Part shown: positions 45,346 to 54,192 of the stretch, piece by piece
Layout of the letters: the number at the start of each line of letters is the position of its first letter
Numbering within the stretch: position 1 is the first letter of the stretch
Assembly (NCBI RefSeq): GCF_014697075.1
Contig: NZ_JACJRE010000005.1
Coordinates: 1 to 64,000, forward strand
DNA: 64,000 nucleotides
Direction: 5' to 3'
Origin: Tolypothrix sp. FACHB-123
GTDB taxonomy: Bacteria; Cyanobacteriota; Cyanobacteriia; Cyanobacteriales; Nostocaceae
The notes under the pieces: generated by a model
The model's input: the letters and a program-made list of their open reading frames with translations, nothing else
Told to the model about the DNA's origin: nothing
Database searches by the model: none
Translations under genes and position numbers: made by a program

Positions 45346-46878
45346 ATGTCCACATACTTAAAAGCAACTTTTCTGGGCGGATTACTACTGCTAGCTACAC
45401 CCTCCGTTCACTCTACAGAAATTCCCCAGCCCCAATCTCTCCCCCCAGCCCCAAAAAGGGAGTTTCGTGGTGTCTGGATTGCTTCTGTAGCTAATATTGA
45501 TTGGCCTTCTCGTCCTGGTTTGACAAGCGCCCAACAGCAAGCGGAACTGATAACTATGCTGGATCGGGCTGTGGCTTTAAAGTTAAATGCAGTCATTTTA
45601 CAGGTACGTCCCGCTGCTGATGCGCTTTACGCCTCTAGTTATGAACCTTGGTCAGAATTTTTAACTGGAGAGATGGGTAAAGCGCCAACACCGGATTATG
45701 ACCCCTTAGCCTTTGCGGTGGCAGAAGCCCACAGACGAGGTATAGAATTACACGCTTGGTTTAATCCCTTCCGCGCCCGCCATCCGCAAGGAAAATCACC
45801 AATAGCTGCAAACCATGTCAGTAAACTGCATCCCCAATGGGTGAAAAAATACGGTAAATATCTCTGGCTAGATCCTGGGGAAACGGAAGTTCAAGATTAT
45901 ACAGTCAACGTGATTATGGATGTCGTCAAGCGCTACGACATAGACGCAGTTCATCTTGACGATTATTTCTATCCCTATCCCGAACGCAACGCCAGTAAGC
46001 GGGTGATCGATTTTCCCGACACACCAAGTTGGCAAAAATACCTACAATCAGGCGGAAAACTGAAGCGTGACGACTGGCGACGGGAAAACATTAATACATT
46101 AGTGCAACGACTATATCAAGAAATTAAACAAGAAAAACCTTGGGTGAAGTTTGGTATTAGTCCCTTTGGGATTTGGCGACCGGGTTATCCTGCACAAATA
46201 AGTAGTACTGGGGGATTTGATGCATACCAAGAAATCTATGCTGATTCTCGCCAATGGTTAGTTAAGGGGTGGATAGACTATTTTGCACCGCAGTTGTATT
46301 GGAAAATTGAGAAAACCCAACAAAGTTACCCAGTGTTGCTGAATTGGTGGCTGAAACAGAACCCACTAGGAAGACATATTTGGCCTGGTAATTTTACCAG
46401 TCGTGTAGGCGATCGCACTTCCGCAGCTTGGCCAGCCAATGAAATTCTCTATCAAATTAAAACAACTAGAGGATTTTCGGGGGCTACAGGTAACATTCAC
46501 TACAGTATGAAGCCGTTAATGCAAAACCGCGATCGAATTGTCGATGTCTTAGAAAAGGACGCTTACCCAACTCAAGCACTAATTCCCGCTTCCCCTTGGT
46601 TAGACAAGACACTACCAACTCAACCCACACTGCAAATTGAACGGTACACAACTACAGGTAAAATTAACAAAATTAGCTGGCAATCTCCAGAACCAGATAA
46701 AGTATGGTTATGGGTAATGCAAACGAAGACAGGTAATCAGTGGACTACACAGATTTTGCCGCGATCGCAAACTTCTTACTTATTTAATAGTCAGAATTCT
46801 CCTTTACCGATTGATACTGTAGCTGTTTCCGCCGTTAATCGTTACAGTACCCAAGGACAACCTGCTATAGGTAATTGA
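45346..46878 (+). CDS. GHL10/DUF187-family glycoside hydrolase-like protein
   Basis: 510 residues. A signal peptide (about 1-24, TFLGGLLLLATPSVHS) precedes a TIM-barrel domain (about 38-380) of the GHL10 family: FRGVWIASVANIDWPSRPGL, LNAVILQVRPAADALY, LHAWFNPFRARH, and DAVHLDDYFYPYP, with the likely catalytic Asp/Glu pairs. A C-terminal fibronectin-like domain follows (about 420-505). Some relatives (YngK/DigH) act on peptidoglycan or surface glycans; the substrate here is unknown. The gene is followed by repeat-rich spacer. Confidence 0.88.
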   Translation: MSTYLKATFLGGLLLLATPSVHSTEIPQPQSLPPAPKREFRGVWIASVANIDWPSRPGLTSAQQQAELITMLDRAVALKLNAVILQVRPAADALYASSYEPWSEFLTGEMGKAPTPDYDPLAFAVAEAHRRGIELHAWFNPFRARHPQGKSPIAANHVSKLHPQWVKKYGKYLWLDPGETEVQDYTVNVIMDVVKRYDIDAVHLDDYFYPYPERNASKRVIDFPDTPSWQKYLQSGGKLKRDDWRRENINTLVQRLYQEIKQEKPWVKFGISPFGIWRPGYPAQISSTGGFDAYQEIYADSRQWLVKGWIDYFAPQLYWKIEKTQQSYPVLLNWWLKQNPLGRHIWPGNFTSRVGDRTSAAWPANEILYQIKTTRGFSGATGNIHYSMKPLMQNRDRIVDVLEKDAYPTQALIPASPWLDKTLPTQPTLQIERYTTTGKINKISWQSPEPDKVWLWVMQTKTGNQWTTQILPRSQTSYLFNSQNSPLPIDTVAVSAVNRYSTQGQPAIGN

Positions 46879-46894
46879 ATCAAATTTAATTCAT

Positions 46895-46937
46895 TTTCTT
46901 ACTCCTCTGCGTCCTCTGCGTCTCTGTGGTTTAAAAG
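46895..46937. repeat. CTCTGCGTC-type short repeat
   Basis: CCTCTGCGT units in tandem (CTCCTCTGCGTCCTCTGCGT) with CTCTGTGG. This kind of spacer sequence is common in Nostocales. Confidence 0.6.
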
Positions 46938-47000
46938 TTATTTATTTAACTACATAGGCGCTGAGAGTGCAGAGAAAAGATGATTTAACCGCCAAGAACG

Positions 47001-47050
47001 CCCTTCGGGTTCAGCAGTTCCTCATGGGGGAAACCCCCAAGACTGGACTG
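47001..47050. repeat. Dispersed hairpin repeat, copy B
   Basis: Inverse orientation copy of the repeat at 26116-26165. Arms AGCAGT-T-CC and GGACTGCT enclose a GGGGG-AAA-CCCCC inner stem; 38 of 43 core bases match copy A and the differences are concentrated in the outer stem. Confidence 0.85.
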
Positions 47051-47173
47051 CTTCACCAAGTGCGCCAAGAAATTTAAGTAGGGAAGAGAAGGGAATTTAT
47101 TTAGAGCGATCGCATTTTCCAGAACTCGAAAAAGTTTTAAAATCTGTGCTGTATAAGTAATTACCAGCTAAAT

Positions 47174-48664
47174 ATGAAACTTATTCCTAAGGCTTGCTGG
47201 ATTGTTGTGCAGGTGTTAACAACAGTAGCTTTAGCTACACCTGTAATGGCAGAAATTGTCAAGATTAATCTGCTGCAACTCAATGATATTTACGAGATTA
47301 CACCAGTGGAAGGGGGAACTCGTGGGGGTTTAGCGCGGGTGGCTACTTTAAGACAACGACTTTCTCAAGCAAATCCACGTACATATACGGTGTTAGCTGG
47401 TGATTTTCTTAGCCCTTCGGCTTTAGGAACTGCCAAAATTAATGGTACACCGTTAGCCGGTCAGCAAATGGTAGCGGTGATGAATGCTGTTGGCTTTGAC
47501 TATGTGACTTTTGGTAATCATGAATTTGATTTACCAGAAAAGCTGTTTTACCAACGTTTGCAAGAATCGCGCTTTCGTTGGGTTTCTAGTAATGTATCAG
47601 CTAGTCAAGGGCAACCGTTTAAAGGTGTACCGCGCGCAATTATATTTAATGTTAGGGGCGATCGCGGTGCTATCGTCAGGGTAGGGTTAATCGGCCTGAC
47701 TATCAATAGCAACCCGGTTAATTATGTCAGTTATACCGATCCGATTGAAACGGCGAAGCAGCAAGTTAAAGCGCTGAAGGGAAAAGTTGATATTATCGTA
47801 GCGCTTACTCATCTTTCTATAGAAAGCGATCGCATTTTAGCAGAAACTGTACCAGAAATTGATATCATTCTTGGCGGTCACGAGCATGAAAATATTCAGC
47901 AATGGCGGGGTAGAGATTTTACGCCAATTTTTAAAGCTGATGCGAATGCGCGTACAGTTTACCTCCATCAATTAAGTTACGATACTATCAAAAAAAATCT
48001 GCAAGTTAATTCTCAACTCATACCCATTACCGAAAAAATACCCGACGAACCAAAAACAGCCAGGGTAGTTAAGAATTGGGTTGAAAAAGGTTATCAAGCA
48101 TTCCGCGCCAATGGTTTTGAACCTAATCAAGAAATTGCTAGATTAGCATTTGCTTTAGATGGCTTAGAATCTAGCGTCCGCAATAAATCGACCAAGTTAA
48201 CAGATTTAATTGCTGCGGCGATGTTAAAGGAAGTTCCGGAAGCAGATTTAGCTATATTTAATGGTGGTTCAATTCGTATTGATGATATTATTCCCCCTGG
48301 CGTAATTACCCAATATGATGTAATTCGCATCTTACCTTTTGGCGGTAAAGTTGTGGCAATAGAGATAAAGGGTGCGCTATTACAAAGAGTATTAGAGCAA
48401 GGACAAGCTAATAAAGGTAATGGTGGCTATTTGCAAACAGCCAAAGTTACTCAAGACTCAAATTCTGGAAATTGGTTAATTAATGGTCAACCTTTAGATG
48501 CTAACAAAACTTACAAAGTCGCTACTACAGAATTTTTAATTAGTGGTAAAGAGAAAGGATTAAATTTCTTCAATCTGCAACAACCGGGAATTAAGTTAAT
48601 TGCAGAAAAACGCGATATTCGGTTTACGGTAATTGACCAATTGAAGAGCCAAGCTAATAATTAG
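47174..48664 (+). CDS. 5'-nucleotidase / metallophosphatase family protein (UshA-like)
   Basis: 496 residues with a signal peptide (about 1-26). The metallophosphoesterase part (27-260) has LLQLNDIYEI, VLAGDFLSPS, TFGNHEFD, ALTHLS and GGHEHE. The 5'-nucleotidase C-terminal domain (about 300-490) contains FNGGSIRIDDI, DVIRILPFGG and GNGGYLQT. The first metal motif is N-D-x-Y where classical UshA has N-D-x-H, so one metal ligand (position 40) is Tyr. Probably a periplasmic phosphatase, with altered metal chemistry. Confidence 0.9.
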   Translation: MKLIPKACWIVVQVLTTVALATPVMAEIVKINLLQLNDIYEITPVEGGTRGGLARVATLRQRLSQANPRTYTVLAGDFLSPSALGTAKINGTPLAGQQMVAVMNAVGFDYVTFGNHEFDLPEKLFYQRLQESRFRWVSSNVSASQGQPFKGVPRAIIFNVRGDRGAIVRVGLIGLTINSNPVNYVSYTDPIETAKQQVKALKGKVDIIVALTHLSIESDRILAETVPEIDIILGGHEHENIQQWRGRDFTPIFKADANARTVYLHQLSYDTIKKNLQVNSQLIPITEKIPDEPKTARVVKNWVEKGYQAFRANGFEPNQEIARLAFALDGLESSVRNKSTKLTDLIAAAMLKEVPEADLAIFNGGSIRIDDIIPPGVITQYDVIRILPFGGKVVAIEIKGALLQRVLEQGQANKGNGGYLQTAKVTQDSNSGNWLINGQPLDANKTYKVATTEFLISGKEKGLNFFNLQQPGIKLIAEKRDIRFTVIDQLKSQANN

Positions 48665-48670
48665 TAATTC

Positions 48671-48719
48671 GTAGTCAGGACTTTAATCTTGAATCTAATC
48701 CTACTAAAGTACTGACTAC
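48671..48719. terminator. Inverted repeat between convergent genes
   Basis: GTAGTCAGGACTTT (48671-48684) pairs with AAAGTACTGACTAC (48706-48719), 13 of 14 positions. It lies between the phosphatase and TPR-kinase genes and could terminate both. Confidence 0.65.
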
Positions 48720-48737
48720 AAATCATCCTTAAATAAG

Positions 48738-50747
48738 CTAATTTTGTAAATTCTTTATCTCTTTTTGTGCATCTTTATAACTACTTGTTTGTCCTCGCTG
48801 TTTAAAAATTTTGGCTGCTTGTTGAAAATCGGCGATCGCGCCTTTTTTATCGCCATTTTTAACCCGCACTAAACCGCGATTGTAGTAAGCTAAAGCATAA
48901 TTCGGTCTAACTGCGATCGCTTTAGTGTAATCTGCAATTGCTGCTTTTTTATTTCCGCTTTCTAGATGTGCATTTCCCCGGTTGTTATAAGCTGTGCCAT
49001 TTTTCGGATTCAGCTTAATTGCTTCATTATAATCGGCAATTGCTCCTTGATAATTGCCTAGAGAAAAGCGGTGCATTCCTCGATGTATGTAAGCTATAAA
49101 TGATTTAGAATCTAATTCTAGTGCCTTGTTGTAATCTTCAGTTGCTTCGAGATTCTTACCCAATTCACTATAAATATCTCCCCGATTTAGGTAAGCTTCT
49201 ATATATTTAGGGTTTAGCTCAATTGCACTATTGTAATCTTTCAGCGCTGACTCCCTATCATTATTAGCAAACTGTGTTAAACCCCTTTGTAAAAAAGCTT
49301 GAGCATCAAGAGGATTCATCTCAATTACTGTATCAAAATCTTGAATTGCTGCTTGGGTTTTTCCTAAACGACGGTGTAAAATACCCCGTTGTAAATAAGC
49401 GCCGCTGTAGTTTGGTTGAAGTGCGATCGCTTTATTAAAATCTGCCATCGCTTTTTGAGGATCTTTTAGCTCTACATGAGCTAAACCCCTTCCATAATAA
49501 GCATAGGGGTTTTTGGCATTGAGTTGAATTGCTTTGGTATAGTCAGCGATCGCTTCTTTATATTTACCTAATTGATAATGGGAAAACCCTCGGTCATAAT
49601 AAGCATTTGCATCTTTAGAATTGAACTGAATTGCTTTACTTGCATCTAATTGGGCTTTTTGGTAATCTTTGAGTTGATAAAAAGCATCCCCACGCGCATT
49701 GTAAGCTTTAGCATCCTTGGGATTAATTTCTAGAGCTTGATTAAAGTCTTTGATTGCTCCTTGATAATCTCCTTTCTCATATTTGTCTACTCCCTGCAAA
49801 TATAATAACTTGGCATCGCCTACAGGTTTGGGCATCAAAAAAAACCAAGCTGCTACACCAAGAGTAATACAGCTAGCTATTCCTGTAAGGATTAACCAAG
49901 GTTTTTGAGTTTTTGGCTTTTGCTTTTCTGGTTCATCATCATGATTATTTATCTGCTTGAGGTCATCGATAACATCATTAGCTGAATGATAACGTTTGCG
50001 ATAATCAAAACGTACCATTTTATCAATTATCTTTGCTAGTTCTTGATTAATTTGAGGCATGTTATTACGCCAAACGATTTCACCTGTAAGGATATTTTTA
50101 TTGCTGAGTAATATAGTTATTTCATTGACTGTCAATCCCAAAAGTGCAGCGATCGCAATTATCCCTAAAGCATATATATCGCTGTTATATTGCGTGTCAC
50201 CTTGTAATTGTTCTATCGGTATATATTCCAGATTACCAACAGTAGTAGTAACAATTTCTCTAATAGTACCAAAGTCAATCAGAATTAATTTATTATCTGA
50301 TTCGCGACGAATAATATTTGAAGGTTTAATATCCTGATGAATTACCTCGTAACTGTGAATAAATGCTAAAATTTCTAATAATTCTAATAATAAATGGATG
50401 ACTTGCTCTTCTTCTAAAGGCGTTCCTAGGAAAATTTCTTCAGTTAAAGGAGTACCAGGAATAAACTCTTGCACTAAATAAAATTCTTCATTTTCTTCAA
50501 AATAAGCAATTAATTTCTGAATTTGATTATGTCCCTGAGTTAGTTTTTCTAAAGTTTCTGCTTCACCTGTAAACAAGCGCCGCAATATGTTTAAATCTTG
50601 AGGGTTTTTATTAGCAGGGTGTAGCTGCTTTAAGACAAATTGACTTTCAGGAAGATGAAAATCTTCAACCAAATAGGTTTGAGTCAATTCCTCTGCACTC
50701 AGCACCGCCAAGATTCGGTATCGTGCATCCAGAAGGTGACTATTCAT
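48738..50747 (-). CDS. Ser/Thr protein kinase with ten TPRs
   Basis: 669 residues. Kinase domain (about 10-270) with HQDIKPSN (catalytic-loop Arg replaced by Gln) and LIDFGTIREI (DFG present, APE region read as PIEQL). A membrane helix (about 287-307, ILTGIASCITLGVAAWFFLM) is followed by ten tetratricopeptide repeats (about 318-655), each ending in NP-type turns. The TPR array would be exported if the kinase is cytosolic, hence a protein-binding sensor. The family is common in Nostocales. ATG at 50747. Confidence 0.9.
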   Translation of the reverse strand: MNSHLLDARYRILAVLSAEELTQTYLVEDFHLPESQFVLKQLHPANKNPQDLNILRRLFTGEAETLEKLTQGHNQIQKLIAYFEENEEFYLVQEFIPGTPLTEEIFLGTPLEEEQVIHLLLELLEILAFIHSYEVIHQDIKPSNIIRRESDNKLILIDFGTIREIVTTTVGNLEYIPIEQLQGDTQYNSDIYALGIIAIAALLGLTVNEITILLSNKNILTGEIVWRNNMPQINQELAKIIDKMVRFDYRKRYHSANDVIDDLKQINNHDDEPEKQKPKTQKPWLILTGIASCITLGVAAWFFLMPKPVGDAKLLYLQGVDKYEKGDYQGAIKDFNQALEINPKDAKAYNARGDAFYQLKDYQKAQLDASKAIQFNSKDANAYYDRGFSHYQLGKYKEAIADYTKAIQLNAKNPYAYYGRGLAHVELKDPQKAMADFNKAIALQPNYSGAYLQRGILHRRLGKTQAAIQDFDTVIEMNPLDAQAFLQRGLTQFANNDRESALKDYNSAIELNPKYIEAYLNRGDIYSELGKNLEATEDYNKALELDSKSFIAYIHRGMHRFSLGNYQGAIADYNEAIKLNPKNGTAYNNRGNAHLESGNKKAAIADYTKAIAVRPNYALAYYNRGLVRVKNGDKKGAIADFQQAAKIFKQRGQTSSYKDAQKEIKNLQN

Positions 50748-51175
50748 GACAACAAATATAGTTGTATCCAGAATTATCTGATTATAGCTTGCGTATTAAT
50801 ACTGTCTAAACTGGCTAAAAATTATTTGTATAGATAAAAACATAAAATATCCTAGTGTTAATTGATTTATACAAGAGATTACCAAAAAATACAAGTTTTA
50901 TTAAGTTGATAGGAATCTATAAAAGTATAGCCGTAGCCAGATAGATTAGGACATCAAGCTAAGATAAAAGCCTTTCGAGTCAGTCAACAGTCAACAGTTA
51001 ACAGTCAACAGTCAACAGCTATATGTTACGAAATGTAATATCAATTAAGTTAAAAAAATTAGTGACTGTTGACTGTAGTCACTAAGCTTGTGGATATATA
51101 TCTGCATTAGCGATCGCATTTTACCGCTGCATGAAAAAATGCGATCGCTCATTAAAAGCAGAATAGCTCAGAAAT
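50748..51175. other. Spacer between lysC and the TPR kinase, with repeats
   Basis: Contains (CAACAGT)n-type heptads at about 50981-51020, and a HIP1 hairpin at 51109-51149 described separately. Otherwise AT-rich and without a plausible gene. Confidence 0.55.
51109..51149 (-). terminator. HIP1-containing hairpin after lysC
   Basis: AGCGATCGCATTTT (51109-51122) is the exact reverse complement of AAAATGCGATCGCT (51136-51149), with a 13-base loop. Each arm carries a HIP1 octamer. It lies about 27 bases after the lysC stop, in the position of a terminator. Confidence 0.65.
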
Positions 51176-53011
51176 CTAAGCGGGAACGACAAATTTCTGG
51201 CTACCAGCCAAACCAAACGCTTCATGAATTACCTGCAAGGCTTTAGTACCTTGTTCTTGATCAACAACACAGCTAATTTTAATTTCTGAGGTAGCAATCA
51301 TTTGAATATTAATTTGATTGTGGGCTAGAGCCTCAAACATTTTTGCCGCGACACCAGGATGTCCTACCATCCCAGAACCGACGATACTGACTTTAGCGAT
51401 CGCACTATCAAGCACAACATCACCCCAGCCTAACTCTGCGCCAGCTTGAGCCAGCATTTTTTGGGCATTCTCTCCATCCATCCGGGCGACGGTAAAAGCA
51501 ATATCGCGGCGGGGAATTCCATCAACTACCCGACAGCGTTGGGATTGAATAATCATATCCACGCTGATGTTGTGTTGCGCCAACAATCCAAATATCTTCG
51601 CCGCCATTCCGGGGCGATCGGGTATTTGGCGAATCGCCAGCCTAACTTGGTTCATATCCAAAGCTACACCACGAACTGCGGGAGAGGGGGAAGACAAGGG
51701 AGAAGTTTCTCCTCTTAGTCCTCCTTGTCCCTTGTCCCCCTCATCCTCGGCTGCGATTTCAAATGTACTGCGGAGTGCAGTCACAGCGCGATCGCATTCT
51801 TCTGCTGCAACCACGCAACTCACCTTAACTTCGCTGGTAGAAATCATGTGGATGTTCACACCAGCTGCGGCTAAGGTGGCGAACATCTGCGCCGCCACAC
51901 CGGGACGGCCAATCATTCCTGCGCCGGAAATGCTGACTTTGGCAATATTTTGCTCTACCATCACTTCCGCCTCTTCTGCTGGGGCGTGGGGATGGCTGCG
52001 CAGTGCAGGAGCGATCGCTGCCGCTACTGCTTCCGCCCGCTTTAATATTGGTGTAGTGACGGTAAAGGCAATGTCATTACTATTACCTTCATGAATTGAT
52101 TGGATAATTAAATCTACGTCTACATTTTGTCGGGCGATTTCCCCAAATAACCTCGCTGCTATGCCTGGTTTGTCGGGTACGCGCAACAAAGCTACTCGTG
52201 CTTGGTTAGTATCAAACTCTACACCATCTACAGCCTTAGCGATTTCCAAATTGACGAGCGATCGCCCTTGGGGTTTGGCAGATGTTACCCAAGTACCAGG
52301 ATCGTCAGTCCAGCTAGACCTAACAACTAAAGGAACGCCATAATTCCGCGCAATTTCCACAGCCCGGGGATGGAGAACTTTAGCGCCCAAACTTGCCAGT
52401 TCTAACATTTCATCGCTGGTAATTTCCGCCATCAATTGCGCTTCGGGAACTAAACGCGGATCGGTAGTTAAAATCCCTGGGACATCTGTATAAATTTCAC
52501 AAAAATCTGCCCCTAATGCCGCAGCTAATGCCACCGCAGACGTATCGGAACCACCACGTCCCAAAGTAGTAATTTCTAATTCTCCCGTGCTGCTAATGCC
52601 TTGAAAGCCAGCAACCACAACTACTTTACCTTGATTGAGGTAGCGCTCCAGGCGATCGGTTGCAATGTGCAAAATGCGAGCGCGGGTGTGTTCTGCTTCG
52701 GTAACAATGCCTACCTGCGCGCCAGTCATGGAAATTGCCGGCTGTCCAATTTCCTGCAACGCCATACTTAATAAAGCGATCGTTACCTGTTCCCCAGTAG
52801 AAAGCAGCATATCCATTTCGCGGCGGCTAGGATTAGCAGAGATAGCATTAGCCAACTTCACCAACCCATCAGTGGTTTTACCCATTGCGGAAACTACCAC
52901 TACCAGAGAGTTTCCGGCTGTAACAGTTTGATAAACCCGCTGGGCTACAGATTGAATGCGTTCTACCGAACCAACAGAGGTACCACCGTATTTTTGAACT
53001 ATGAGCGACAT
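51176..53011 (-). CDS. lysC: Aspartate kinase with four ACT domains
   Basis: 611 residues; phosphorylates aspartate at the head of the lysine, threonine and methionine pathway, under feedback control by ACT domains. The catalytic domain (1-250) has QKYGGTSVGSVERI, VVVVSAMGKTTDGL and TTLGRGGSDTSAVALAAALG. The ACT region is duplicated (about 260-420 and 445-605), as usual in cyanobacteria. The linker (about 420-445, DEGDKGQGGLRGE) is encoded by purine-rich heptad repeats kept in frame. ATG at 53011 starts MSLIVQKYGG. Confidence 0.95.
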   Translation of the reverse strand: MSLIVQKYGGTSVGSVERIQSVAQRVYQTVTAGNSLVVVVSAMGKTTDGLVKLANAISANPSRREMDMLLSTGEQVTIALLSMALQEIGQPAISMTGAQVGIVTEAEHTRARILHIATDRLERYLNQGKVVVVAGFQGISSTGELEITTLGRGGSDTSAVALAAALGADFCEIYTDVPGILTTDPRLVPEAQLMAEITSDEMLELASLGAKVLHPRAVEIARNYGVPLVVRSSWTDDPGTWVTSAKPQGRSLVNLEIAKAVDGVEFDTNQARVALLRVPDKPGIAARLFGEIARQNVDVDLIIQSIHEGNSNDIAFTVTTPILKRAEAVAAAIAPALRSHPHAPAEEAEVMVEQNIAKVSISGAGMIGRPGVAAQMFATLAAAGVNIHMISTSEVKVSCVVAAEECDRAVTALRSTFEIAAEDEGDKGQGGLRGETSPLSSPSPAVRGVALDMNQVRLAIRQIPDRPGMAAKIFGLLAQHNISVDMIIQSQRCRVVDGIPRRDIAFTVARMDGENAQKMLAQAGAELGWGDVVLDSAIAKVSIVGSGMVGHPGVAAKMFEALAHNQINIQMIATSEIKISCVVDQEQGTKALQVIHEAFGLAGSQKFVVPA

Positions 53012-53544
53012 AAATTTTTCTTAATCAATTTGCTGCTTTCATCAACGCCGCCGCCGACTTGGGAAGCTTGCAAAGCATTTCCAGTTATTTAGTTTACAGA
53101 AACTTGTGCGCACTCTGACAGAGTCTGTGATATATGTTATCGATTCGTCACATGACAAAGTTTAGTAGTAATTTTTATATGCTATTTTAATATTCCTGCA
53201 TTTTGCCCAGGCAGACAAGGAGGCACAGAACAAGTAACTATTGCCCCATGCCCCATGCCCCATGCCCCATGCCCAATACCCAATAATTTATCTATCTTTC
53301 AGTACTTAGCTCATACTGACTATTTAATATTTACTTAATAAATATCCTTTGAATCACTAATTGACAATAAAAAAGTGAAAAGGTGAAATAGTTAGTACTT
53401 ATATAGCAATTGAGCCAAGAAAAAGTAGTTAATATAAGCCTTAAGCGCTAAATGGCACTACTTTCTTGATCATTCGTCTCAATTGTTTGAGTAACTGCCC
53501 TTAGCAATTAGTACAGCTGAATGACACCATAGGATGCATATCAC
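53012..53544. other. Divergent spacer with CCCCATG heptad repeats
   Basis: Four to five CCCCATG heptads lie at about 53242-53276. Nothing else was recognised; the promoters of lysC and the Nudix gene should be here. Confidence 0.55.
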
Positions 53545-53970
53545 ATGAGTTCAAAAATCAACAAAGTATTAAAAAAGCAGTCTGGGGTGATTCCTTATAG
53601 AATTCAAGATGGCAAAATTGAGGTACTGTTGATTACCAGTCGCGATCGCCGCAAATGGGTAATGCCAAAAGGAGATATCCCTAATGGGATGAGTCCGCCA
53701 GATTCAGCCGCCAAAGAGGCTTGGGAAGAAGCTGGAGTAATTGGCCAGGTAAGTACTCAAAAAGTTGGTACTTATCAATATCGTAAACGAGGTAAAAATT
53801 ACCGAGTGAATATGTATTTGTTACCCGTAGAAACTCTGTGTGAAGATTATCCAGAAGCAGGGCATAGACAACGGCAGTGGGTAGATATATCTCATGCTAT
53901 GAGGTGGATTAAAATTAATTCGCTGAAACGGATATTGAAGGAATTTCCCGCAACTGAATTAATCTGTTGA
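53545..53970 (+). CDS. Nudix hydrolase-like protein with modified box
   Basis: 141 residues. The Nudix box spans residues 43-65 (GDIPNGM, then PPDSAAKEAWEEAGV). The first Glu position is Met49 and the usual Arg is Lys57, while the metal-binding Glu61 and Glu62 and Gly64 are kept. The context WVMPKGD looks like the diphosphoinositol polyphosphate/Ap4A group. It may hydrolyse an NDP-linked substrate, with altered metal binding. ATG at 53545 fits. A terminator hairpin follows. Confidence 0.85.
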   Translation: MSSKINKVLKKQSGVIPYRIQDGKIEVLLITSRDRRKWVMPKGDIPNGMSPPDSAAKEAWEEAGVIGQVSTQKVGTYQYRKRGKNYRVNMYLLPVETLCEDYPEAGHRQRQWVDISHAMRWIKINSLKRILKEFPATELIC

Positions 53971-54072
53971 TATATTAGAAAGATTTACGGTTTAAAACTA
54001 TGTATCTTTTGAGTTATCTATAAAATCCGCTTTGATGTTTGCATAAATGATTTATACTGTCAGGTTCAATGT

Positions 54073-54094
54073 AGGGTGGGACATTACCCACCCT
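54073..54094. terminator. Hairpin between convergent Nudix and capA genes
   Basis: GGGTGGG (54074-54080) pairs with CCCACCC (54087-54093) around a six-base loop, a compact stable hairpin. Its form resembles a repeat common in cyanobacterial spacers. Confidence 0.65.
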
Positions 54095-54192
54095 CACCTA
54101 ATCAGGTTTACTTAAAGCTAATAGTTGAGAAGCTTTCCTAATTTTGCATACTTTGATAAACTCAGTACTAGTTGTGAATTTTTGAATTGGTA

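Noticed and set aside
51567-52094. 175-codon open frame on the plus strand
   Set aside because: It is the complement of lysC, whose domains and length are clear.
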